Of a DNA stretch of 64,000 bases, positions 48,301-58,009 are shown piece after piece (position 1 is the first letter of the stretch; each line of letters opens with the position of its first letter). The translations under genes and the position numbers were made by a program. The DNA is from Chimonanthus salicifolius. Lineage: Eukaryota > Streptophyta > Magnoliopsida > Laurales > Calycanthaceae. The notes beneath the pieces are model-generated. The model had not been told where the DNA came from. It did no database searches and saw only the letters and a list, made by a program, of their open reading frames with translations. The stretch spans positions 45,516,314 through 45,580,313 of the forward strand of contig CM023536.1 in the NCBI GenBank assembly GCA_013350335.1, in the 5' to 3' direction.

Positions 48301-48399
48301 TCTTTTTTAAATATTCCTAATTTATAAGTGCTTGTTCTTTGGCACTTCTATCTATCCAATGTTGCTTATATGAGGGTTCAATGTTAATTTTTGGCAGTA

Positions 48400-49060
48400 A
48401 ACATTCAAAACATGACAAAAGGTGAAATAGATATTATATAAATCAAAGCCATCATTTTTAATTTGAAGACAAATTTTGATAAAAGAGAACTAAAGCCAAG
48501 GTGAATGAAATTGAAAATGATGATATATAAAAAGGCGTTGGATTTTTTTAACCATTTGATTTTTCAATTTCAATCATTAATTTCATGGGCTTTGATTAGA
48601 TGACTAAAAATTCACATAAGGTTGAATTTTGATATTGTAGCTAACCTAGAGGTGTCATTTAATTTACTATATTTAGATGGGGCCAAAAACTACGTCAAAG
48701 GTCAATTTACAAAAAAAAAAAAACTTTGTCCCAATTCAACACATGCTTCATGCATTTTCATCATTCATTTTCAAAAATTGCAATTGAATATGACATAGGT
48801 TCCACTGTACTATTGAAAATGAAAATAAAAATAAATTTTCATCAATACAAAAATTCAAAGGCATATGTTAGTCTAGCCATTTAATTTGTCAACTTCAATC
48901 ATTAATTCATGGCCTTAGATAGGTGGCTAAAAATCTTATTATACAGTTGAATCTTGACATCTTAGCTAATCTAAATGTCTACTTTAGTTCCCTAGATTTG
49001 GATGGGGTTGGCAATTATGGCCAACTTTAATTTTTAAAAGAAATACATTAAAATTGTATA
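48400..49060. repeat. Imperfect tandem duplication, period about 340 bp
   Basis: The block CCATTTGATTTTTCAATTTC, TCATTAATTTCATGG, TAGATGACTAAAAATTC, GTTGAATTTTGATATTGTAG and TAGATGGGGCC (48550-48680) recurs in the same order at 48890-49010. Flanking AAAATGAAAATAAAAATAA and ATGCTTCATGC-type words also recur. Degenerate. Confidence 0.7.
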
Positions 49061-49378
49061 CCATGTGTTGAACTAGAACGAAGAGGGCCTTTTCAAAGAA
49101 CAAATAGAAAGTTTGTAGCTTTTTTCCAAAATATATAAGAAGAATGGGACTTCTTCCGATTAAGCAAAAAAGATTGGAGCTTCTTTCCAAATACCACCTT
49201 TTAACATAATAGACTATAATGTATTAAACTCTCCATACGACAACTTCGGGCCCTCAAGTTTAAATTGGGCTCTAATCTAGCTTTTGAGTTGGGTTGGGCC
49301 CTTAAAAAGCAAGACCTAAAATCGGGCCCCCATTTTTTAGCATGAAATCAAGCTTGAGCCTTGGCCCAAGTTGACCTA

Positions 49379-49710
49379 TGTTGCATTTGTATGAGGAGAA
49401 AGTTTTAAGGGAAATTCCCTTGGGTAAGGTATTCTCTAAAGTACGGGACTCTCCTACTGAGGGATTCTCTTATATTTGTATAGTAATTTAAGGGGAGAAT
49501 GTATGAGGAGAAAATAAGTAAAGAGATAAGCAAGTACGAACAAAAAACCATGGTTTCTCCCCTCTCTCTAGGTGAAATCAAATATAGAATTTAAAGGGGA
49601 AATGAGGGGAAAAGTGGACCTCACTTTTCCTCTAGCTAGTAAATACCAAACAGGTGAAAGGAGAGGAACCCCTTGCATTCCCTTTTTCTTTTCCTCATCC
49701 AAATGCAGCC
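49379..49710. mobile_element. MITE-like element (about 332 bp) with terminal inverted repeats
   Basis: The left end TGTTGCATTTGTATGAGG and the reverse complement of the right end (GGCTGCATTTGGATGAGG) match over about 40 bp imperfectly. CTA lies on both sides (49376-49378 and 49711-49713). A 3-bp duplication and a GGCYGCATTTGGATG terminus suggest a PIF/Harbinger (Tourist-like) MITE, although TAA/TTA is the usual target. Confidence 0.55.
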
Positions 49711-49889
49711 CTAAGCTCGAGTTTCACAGGGACAAGTGGGGACGTAGTTCGGGACTAACGCAAGTTGCACTCTAAATGGAAGTAGTGGCTAACTATCTAT
49801 GATAATTGGAGAATGGTTAATACCTTAATCTTTAATTCTATTTTTTTTACATGCTATTTTCATTTTAATTTTTTTTTTTTTTAAATAAT

Positions 49890-51190
49890 AATCATCATCA
49901 GTAGCAATTATCCCATCTATCTTAGGTCTACTTTTCGAGTCCTACTCCTCCATTTGGCTCCATAGTAAATCAAAATGTTTGTCACCTCATAGTCCATTAT
50001 GTCTTTCTTAATTCCTTCCATCCGCATTTTCAATGGTTTATCTCTCGTCCTTGAACCTTCAATTTGTAACCTCTCAAGTCTATGTACTAAGGTATTTGTT
50101 GCCTGGGAACAAACACAAGAAACAAGGCATGACACACCATTTTTCAAAATCTAGGCATTGGGACAAGATGAAAACTTTGGTTTGTAAGGCCCACAACGGA
50201 CTCAATGGATCCAGTTCCCCCCTCACACCTACCTACCCCTTGTAAATTGAACCCCTACACAATTTGATACCAATCTGACTTTTAAAGTCTATTGGTCAAA
50301 CTCGATGAATTTTCACCGTTAAATAAAGTCGAAATTTTGAAGTCCTTAAAAACATGGCTTCACTTATCTGATCAAGATGAAATTTTATAAGAATCATACA
50401 TAAGCCAAGACCTTTCAAATCCACCATTCATGAGGGTTCAAGTGGGGCCCACTGAGCTATCTACATGAAGATCTCGTGAGAACTATTCTTAGGGGAGCTC
50501 CATGTGAAGTCCACATGTGATCATAAGTTTGCGTATTTAACTATCCGAAACCACAAAAGCAATTTTTGAAAGGCTAAACCCATTTTTTCTTCTTTCCTTC
50601 TACATTCTCTTCTTCTATCTTTAGTTAGAACCTCATTCCCTCCAACATAGATGCACCTCTGTCCCTTTCTTGGTTTTATCCTTCAAGGTTTCTTCCTTCT
50701 TTTTTTGCTTTCATAAAGAAAGAGATGTCCAGGAAAAGAGAAAAGAGAGAGATAGTGGCAAAGAATCACCCTGAAAAATTTGTGAAATCAGTTGAGAGAG
50801 AGAGAGAGAGAGAGAGAGAAGAACCATACTTGCACCAAGAGAAAGATGAAAATGGGGAAAAAACAGAAGGAGCCGGATTTGATTTATGCCCCTCATTCGT
50901 TGTAGGTTCCATCCCCATACTTTGTCATTTGTGCATCACAAACTAGGGGCCATCATTGGTCTTCTACAAATATGACCAAATTGCCTTAAACAAGTTCTCA
51001 TTTTTATTTTATTTTTGAAAGTTAACAAGTTCTCCTCATTTTATCATCCATTGGTGTTATTTTTAAATTATTTCCTAATGTAGTCATTTCTAACTCTATC
51101 TTTTAAAGTTAATCAACCCATCCATCATAATTTGCATCTCTTTGACCCTTCACTCTTCATTTCCATCATTTCTAACTCTCTCTGTTCACA
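49890..51190 (-). mobile_element. Second RTE-type LINE 3' fragment, interrupted by about 0.83 kb
   Basis: 49890-50107 corresponds to the 3' end of the 46.6-kb RTE copy (AATTATCCCATCTATCTTAGG, TTTCGAGTC, the ATAGTCCATTATGTCTTTC block, GACGAGAGATAAACCATTG in minus reading). The homology stops and resumes at about 50935-51190 (CACAAACTAGGGGCCATCA, CAAATATGACCAAATTGCC, TTTCTAACTCTATCTTTTA). The intervening sequence has no clear class and includes a (GA)n run at 50794-50820. Roughly 20 bp around CTA(A)GG appears on both sides of the break. Confidence 0.65.
50794..50820. repeat. (GA)n microsatellite
   Basis: An uninterrupted GA run of about 26 bases. The ORF crossing it is spurious. Confidence 0.9.
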
Positions 51191-52707
51191 ACTTCAGATA
51201 CATAAACGTCATTTGGGTTTGAGTCCTAGTAGTAGAAAAGGAATATTTATTTAAATGTATTCAAATATTGTGCCAAATTCTCAAATCTTACATTTTGGGT
51301 TTGCCAATTGAACAAACTGCCATACAAAGAAATGAAGGGGAGATATACCCCTCATGCATCTTGTTTCATTAGTTTTTGCCTAGGGGCACCTACATCAAAT
51401 GAAATGATGTGTGCCTTCAAGTTCAGTTTCAAGTCCTTGGGCTGGGCTCGAGTCTCGGTGAAGTGAAAGCCATACGAAATGATGACGTCCGTTATCTCTA
51501 ATATTAAGCCCCATGAATCCCACAACCTTTAGTAGGATCTTTATTCCCCTTCTTCGAAGCCCTACAGTATAGATACAAGAAGCATTTGCTAAAGAGGAGC
51601 TCCTATGAAGTTATTCTTCCAATCTAAAGAGGCCCCATGACAAATCCATGTAATGCTTGCCAAGGGTTGGAAAATGGGACATAATCCATTTTATTAGTTG
51701 TCATCAATTTGGGAAAAAAAAAAACAGATGCTAAGGAAAGTTAATAAAAGATGCATAAAAGTATGGTGTAACATTTTTTACTTGACATGAGCATGTGTAC
51801 ATGTGTCAGATTTTGACATAGATACGAGCTATCACATTTGACAAATCTCAAAACATAGGATTTGTGGATTTGGGGCATAATATTTGAATAAATTTAAAAT
51901 AAAATTTGTTTTAAAATGATTGTAACATGTTAAATAACAATGATACATTAGTGAATAATATTTTACTAAAAAGAAAAAATACTGTACATTTGGATATTAT
52001 AGTTGGATTTCAAAACAAAAAAGAGATGTAACAATATTTTGTCACAGTGCAAAACGTTCTAAACTAGTTTAGAAAAAGCAACAGAGATCAAAAACAGGTA
52101 GATCGCAATGTCTTTCACTCTCATTTTTTTTCACTTTACAATAATTACTATCAAATCTAGAACAGATAAAATATTTCAAAAAATCATTTCCACGTCAAAT
52201 GCTTCTGCAAATGGAAAGTTGGATGCACGCTGTTGATGTTTATGTAAGCAGCTAAAAATGTGAAACATTGTTCTTTTCTCTCATTTCATGAGCAGTGTAA
52301 TAAAATCGAACAAAAGGCACAATACAATTGACAAAAATACAAACAGAGAGCTCATCATGCAAAGACGTGTATTCATGAGATGCAATCAGTATCATAAAAA
52401 AATTAGTCAACACCCTAAGACAGTAATACATCCGGATAAAGGAGGTAAAAAATGAAGCGTATGAAAAATCATTCAAGATCCTAAATCAGAAAATTCCAAA
52501 TTTTGAAAACGAAATTCAAACCCTAAATCCTGAATAAACGTATTAATATACATTTTATATCTTCATGAGAACTGATCATCAAAAAGAGATATCAACAGAC
52601 AAATGGAAATACAAAAAAAAAAATCCAAAAATCGCAGGAATTGAAGAACCAATAGAAGTAAGTTACGAAATGTAGTCCAAGTAAAGACAAGAAAATGTGA
52701 TACGTAC
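51191..52707. other. Unassigned DNA, 5' part of the inferred long intron
   Basis: No coding exon or bounded element recognised. Confidence 0.45.
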
Positions 52708-52870
52708 CAAAGATGAAAGATATCTGAAGCAATTTGCAGGGATGAGGCCCTTTTACAGGGCCAAGAGAGAGGGAGAGAAGGAGAGAGTCAAGAGGTCAAT
52801 CCCTTTTCTCTTGCTTTAGAAGATCCAGATCTATCTCGAGGAAATGATTTTCCAGTTGGATAGAGAAGGA
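52708..52870 (-). other. Probable 5' UTR exon of the PPI1-family gene
   Basis: On the minus strand this is a pyrimidine-rich stretch (CTCTCTCCTTCTCTCCCTCTC) without any ATG. It ends in a good splice donor, ATCTTTG/GTACGTATC, at 52708/52707. The first coding exon at 43661 begins with a splice acceptor, so an upstream leader exon is required, and no other candidate stands out between. The gene's first intron would then be 43662-52707, about 9.0 kb, swollen by transposons. The 5' boundary is approximate. PPI1 genes elsewhere are known to have 5' UTR introns, as far as I recall. Confidence 0.5.
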
Positions 52871-53060
52871 AACAGAGTTTTCCTATAATTAGGAAATGAA
52901 ATGAAAAGATTTGAATTTTTTGGGGGAATCTGCGTTTTTTATCTGGAAATTAGTTTTCTACGTTGCATAAAGCAGCAAAGGAAAGTCGAGGGCGTTGAAT
53001 GCATTAAGTATTCGCTGTAACTTATCTGTTTGAACATGATTCGTACTAACTCCTAACTAA
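52871..53060 (-). promoter_or_regulatory. Candidate promoter of the PPI1-family gene
   Basis: It lies upstream (rightward) of the inferred leader exon. A weak TATA-like CTAATTATAGG is at about 52881-52892 on the minus strand. No strong regulatory motif is evident. Confidence 0.35.
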
Positions 53061-53559
53061 AAGAGAGGATGGTAGCTGGATAAGGTTTTCTTCGAGTAAA
53101 TTTATGGAGAATTGATTTGACTAAATTGACCTTCAAAAATATTATTAAAATATATAATTAATTATAAGAGTAGATGTCAAGAAGATAAAGTTTCATTAAT
53201 AATTGATAATTTTAGATTATAAATTTTGATTAATATAGATTATTAATTTTTAAAAATTTTAAAATGAAGAGATAGAATAATCAAATAGAAGTAAAAATTA
53301 TACACAACATGTTCATATAATCCTATTTACATCACACTCAATTATATTTTATACTCCAAAATTCATTGGAAGATGTGTCTCCTTAAAGAGTTTGGAGACC
53401 TTAATTTTAAAAGATTTTTATAAATCTAGATAGATGAAGGCATGCTCGAGATTGGTGCCCATTGTCCAAATATGAGGTGGGCATGCACTAATCTGTTAAA
53501 TAAATTGGATTCGACTGGGCTAACTTTGGGTATGCATGGTTGCAAATTGCAACCCTAGT
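53061..53559. other. AT-rich intergenic DNA
   Basis: Nothing recognisable. Confidence 0.45.
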
Positions 53560-53860
53560 CCAACCCGTCGAAAAATCAGCTTTGCCGAGATCTCAACAGA
53601 GATTTTTTCTCTCTTTCAAAATTTTTTTTTTAAAAATCCTAGTGGCTTTTTTTTGAAAAAAATTATTTAAAAAAAATAAAAAAGGCTCTTTTTTTAAAAT
53701 AAAAATAAAAAATATAAATATCGTCCGATATAGGCAAATATCGGCTGAGATATTAGTCGGGCCTACAACCGATATTCTTATTTATCTTTTAAAAAAAAAA
53801 AAAGAAATCGGCCAAATTCCTCTGGCCGATACGCACAGTTTCAATCGAGATTTATACCAT
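53560..53860. repeat. ATCGGCC-type dispersed repeat, copy 3
   Basis: CCGAGATCTCAACAGAG, ATCGTCCGATATAGGC, ATATCGGCTGAGATA, ACCGATATTC and CTGGCCGATACGC are interspersed with A/T runs, as in the copies at 20200 and 25188. Confidence 0.6.
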
Positions 53861-54489
53861 TGGTCCAACCCCACTAATCTAACAATTTGGGCCATTCATA
53901 GGGCCGAAAAATAGGTTGTGGGCTCATTAATAACAAAATTTAGTAATAGATGTCCAATTTTATTAAGTTCAATCAATTAAATTATTTTTTTATAAACATT
54001 ATATATACAAACAACTCTTTCAAGCTCACCCACCTCCATGATCACAGGTGGAATCTACATGGAGTTCTCACTAAGAGCACTTGATTGGATTTGGGATTAA
54101 TCTTTTTTTCTGTATATATGAAATTTTCTCTTGGAATAGTTCTCATGAGACCTTTTATGTAAACTTTGGTTTGCGGATCCAATTGATCTATTCTCCCCTT
54201 ACACCATCTACCCCCTTAAATCGTACTTGTTGCTTTTTATCTTTTTATATTTTATTTGTTACATGAAAATAACAACCGTATGGATTGAAACTAGATTTAA
54301 TACACTATATGTAACCCAAATCTCAATTCTAAAATTAATTTATAGGCATTTGATCTTAATAATCAAAAGCACCTGATGTCTTAAAAACTACTACCACTTT
54401 GCACGATTATATTCTATTATGTTTATGGAAATATAAAAATGGGATAGGTCGACCATGCAACTAATTGCATTCATCCATTGGGCCTGGAG
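53861..54489. other. AT-rich intergenic DNA
   Basis: Nothing recognisable as a gene or bounded element. Confidence 0.45.
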
Positions 54490-55086
54490 TGTCACAACAG
54501 CACCCCCAGGTCCAACAACGTTGGCTGAGAGAAAGAGAGACATCCTGGGCATGTGGGAGGAGAGAAAGAGTCCCACATCACCCCAGGGACTTGGAAAAGT
54601 GGGGGTTTATATGAGGGAGCACCCCTCCACCTAGCACAACGCGTTTTGGGCCTAGGACTGAGTTTGGATTCAATGCAAAGTCGTGAGGATCTTTTTGGGC
54701 CTAAAGCGGACAATATTGTGTTGGGTCGGGACAAATCGTTACAAATGGTATTAGAGCGTAGGTTCAACCCAATACCTGTGTGGGCCATCTGTCTATGTGA
54801 TGTTGCTGAGTTGATGAAAACTCTGGGCTTAAGGGCTACTCCAGGGTCAGCAGCGCCCCCAGGCCCAATGTTGAGAGAGAGACAGAGTATGTGGGCATAT
54901 GGGAGGAGAGAAAAAGTCCCACGTCACTCAGGGAGTTGGAATAGTGGGGGCTTATTAGAGGGAACACCCCTCCACCTAGTACAACGTATTTTGGGTCTGA
55001 AAGTGAGGCTTCGGTCCAATACAAAGGCGTGTATTTTTTTTTAGTCCAAAGCGGACAATATTAGAGGGACAGGTCAGATCATTACA
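54490..55086 (+). mobile_element. TRIM element (about 597 bp), third family
   Basis: Two direct repeats, about 54490-54743 and 54845-55086, share GTGGGAGGAGAGAAA.AGTCCCAC, GGGGGTTTAT-type sequence, CACCCCTCCACCTAG.ACAACG, AAAGCGGACAATATT and TTACA ends. LTR1 is followed two bases later by TGGTATTAGAGC (54746-54757), one mismatch from the tRNA-iMet primer site. The internal part is only about 100 bp. This AGTCCCACATC...GCGGACAATATT vocabulary is widespread in plant TRIMs. The exact 5' ends are uncertain and I could not find a target duplication. The ORF covering it is spurious. Confidence 0.82.
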
Positions 55087-55257
55087 TTTATAAACACAAA
55101 TAAGTTTTTCATTAGCATAAAAGATGTGACTAAAAGAAGCTAACCCACTTCGTGTTTAATCCATTGAATAAGAAAGGTGTAGGACTATGTTCAACTGCGA
55201 AAATCTTCTGACTTGGAAAAAAATTCACATAATTTTTTTTAAAAGAAAAAGAGAAAA

Positions 55258-55427
55258 CCTAGACTACGTTGAGATATAAATGTTTGGGACTTATAAAGAA
55301 TATAAATAAATATTTTTGGAACTAAATCAGAGGTTGCATATAAAACCCCTAGAGTAGACTAAGATAGAAATGTTTGAGACTTGTAAAAAGTAATAAATAA
55401 ATATTTTTAAAATTAAATCAGAAGTCT
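55258..55427. repeat. Tandem duplication, period about 90 bp
   Basis: TAGACTACGTTGAGATATAA ... AATAAATATTTTTGGAACTA recurs as TAGAGTAGACTAAGATAGAA ... AATAAATATTTTTAAAATTA about 90 bases later, both ending AAATCAGAGGT/AAATCAGAAGT. Confidence 0.75.
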
Positions 55428-57026
55428 CGAGTTCATCTCTTTCAAAACTTATTATAATATACGAGATTTACGATAATTTCGTGTATACATAAAATTAATC
55501 TCATCTCCATTATAAAGTAAAAAATATTTTTATGATTATTTTATAAATAAATAGATGGGTGGCTGGCTGCCTTTTCGGCTATGTAATTGTACTGTCCATC
55601 TTTCTTCCAATCAGGGGTCTAAATATCAGTCAATATCAACCGTTATAAAATATCTGTCGATACCAAATTTTAAACTCCTGCTTCCGATAAGTGATAATGC
55701 AATTCACTTACTGAACTTCCTCATGACCAAAAGGGAAGGGATCTATCGAGTTTTCAATTAATATTGAGAGGGGGATGCTTGGTCTTGGGTGCTTTTGTAC
55801 ATCCATGTGGGACCCAAATGCAATCACTTGAGATAAAAGGAATTGATGTTTCTTAGATTTTTTTTTTCTTTTCCTTTTCTTTATTCTCTCTCTTTGTCTT
55901 AGATTTCCCCATCTGACGACACAATTGATGCCTAAGTTATATAATATAACACAGTATAAATGATGACGATTCTCTCTTTTGCCTCTGCTTCCATCATTAG
56001 AATTATGTTCCCATAATAATATTAATACGTTAAAGAACTCAATAATATTAATATGTTTAATTATAACTACCCAACTTAGATGAGTGGATAAAGAATTCAG
56101 TTAAATTAATTTTGTCCAATTATGTATATAGTTTTTATATTGAGAAAGGATAGATACAACGATGTTTTTTATAATAAGAGGTGTCCAACTTGTTTTTTAT
56201 CCACTTGTTATCATTTAAATGGTAAAAAGGTATACCGATACCTCTTATTATATCTTCGTGTTTGGTCAAGTAGGTGGTTATCTTTTAAGTTTTGACCTTG
56301 TTTTAGTTCAAAACACAAGTTGGCTTGGGTGGCTAACTCAAATCACTCAGCTGTTTAGAGCGAGAACTTTACAAAATTGCCATGTATTGATTCATTAAGA
56401 ATTATTTATATAAATAAACACTGTAAAATTCATAAACAAACTTAAACTTCAACCAAATTATCTCTCATAATCAGAGATTAATACAAATTTGATTTCTAAT
56501 TTAACAAAGCTTCTAACTTTATATTAAATCAACCTGTCAATAGGGGTTAACCTCAACCAAATTTAATCAATCTATACCGAGGTCAATATTTTTTAATATA
56601 GATTTGCACTCTTATTATTTTAACATAAAAGTTTCATATTTTAGTTATAATTTAGATATTCTCACTCATTGGTACATTATAGATGTGGAAGGATTTCAAA
56701 TTTCATAGTTCATGTTATTCATTGTACTTTAATTGATGAATGTCTATAAGTGATACATAAAACACTTGATTGGCCCCTTAAGTTACTTGATTAACTCAAC
56801 CCAATAACTTATAATAATATAGTAATTATAATAAATTTATTCCAATCTTATCAAGAAACAAGTAGGGGCCACCTTAATCCTATCATGCACAACAAAAAAA
56901 AAAGCATGAAGAGATAAGCAATGCCCTTTACTTTTTGACCAATTGATATTTTCTAGTTTCTACTAGGTTCATTGATGATATATGTACCAATCAATAGGTT
57001 ATTGTTTGATATCTTTATCATGTTAA

Positions 57027-57029
<3 letters not shown>
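55428..57029. other. AT-rich intergenic DNA
   Basis: No gene or bounded element recognised. Confidence 0.45.

Positions 57030-57100
<71 letters not shown>
57030..57100. repeat. (TA)n microsatellite, about 35 units
   Basis: An uninterrupted AT/TA run of about 71 bases. It is likely hypervariable and a possible assembly weak point. Confidence 0.95.
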
Positions 57101-57103
<3 letters not shown>

Positions 57104-57672
57104 TATTTTTATCAAAGTTATTTATCTAATTTATTTTAAATTGATATTTATAATTGGAATCTCATGGGTTATTCTTTATAAACTTTTTATTCAAAATGTT
57201 CTTTTATAAAATCCTAGACCATATCATACTATTTTGAACTAACTTGAGAACTTGAGATCATCAATGCAACTTCACTTTTTTTTTTTAACTCTTTTTATAA
57301 ATATTAAATATTGTAAAATTGAAATATATGTGAAGGGAATTAGGTTTTGACACACCTATGACGAAAGGGGAGAGGAGTGCTTAATTTAACCTTGATACTT
57401 CAACAAGCATAAAAATATAGTTTGTCATATCATTATTCTTAAAGAAATTCATCTTATTTCTCTATGCTCGACACTTGTGATTGAACTTGACAAGACGTTT
57501 TGTATAGAGCTATTATCCATTTGATATCCATATAAACTTTAGCCTTTATTATTATAATAATGTGCATTCTTATGATTATTAGGTGATGGTCATTTGGTGG
57601 ATAATCCACCATATTCTTGATGCATGTCAAATGAAGAGAAATAATCATAAAACTGGTACAATAAGGTACATT
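57101..57672. other. AT-rich intergenic DNA
   Basis: Nothing recognisable as a gene or bounded element. Confidence 0.45.
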
Positions 57673-57679
57673 GAACATG

Positions 57680-57860
57680 GAAACCTAGTGAACCCACTGC
57701 GGTTGGAATTATGGCCAGAAAATGTCTGTCAGAATTTTGACTTCGATTCTCATTCCACTTCAAGAGTTACTTGGTATGTGTGGGTAGGCAGGTTTGCATA
57801 TGCCCTAAGGATTAGTCCGATGATCTAAAGGATCCAAACATCTTGGTCATAAGAAAAAAA
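57680..57860 (+). mobile_element. SINE, family 1
   Basis: The head is GTTGGAATTATGGCCAGAAA (A-box position) and TTTTGACTTCGATTCTCATTCC (B-box position). The body is GTATGTGTGGGTAGGCAGG and TTTGCATATGCCCTAAGG, with an A-rich tail (57851-57860). GAACATG flanks both ends (57673-57679 and 57861-57867) as a probable target duplication. Confidence 0.82.
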
Positions 57861-58009
57861 GAACATGAATACTTGAGGTAACTTAATAGATATAAATGAA
57901 CTCAAGATACGAATATTTGACCTTAAGAGGTTAACCAATTCTAGTCGTAATCCTAGTTATAGATCCAAATTCATTAAAATGCATAATCAAATGGCTGAGT
58001 AGCATAATC

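Noticed and set aside
50725..50946. 73-residue charged ORF with an E/R repeat
   Set aside because: The repeat comes from the (GA)n microsatellite, and nothing else in the ORF is recognisable.
54553..55044. A 163-residue ORF as a gene
   Set aside because: It spans both LTRs and the interior of the TRIM element and has internal repetition from the LTRs.
57030..57100. TA tract as a matrix attachment or origin-like element
   Set aside because: An uninterrupted dinucleotide run is adequately explained as a microsatellite. Nothing around it supports a function.
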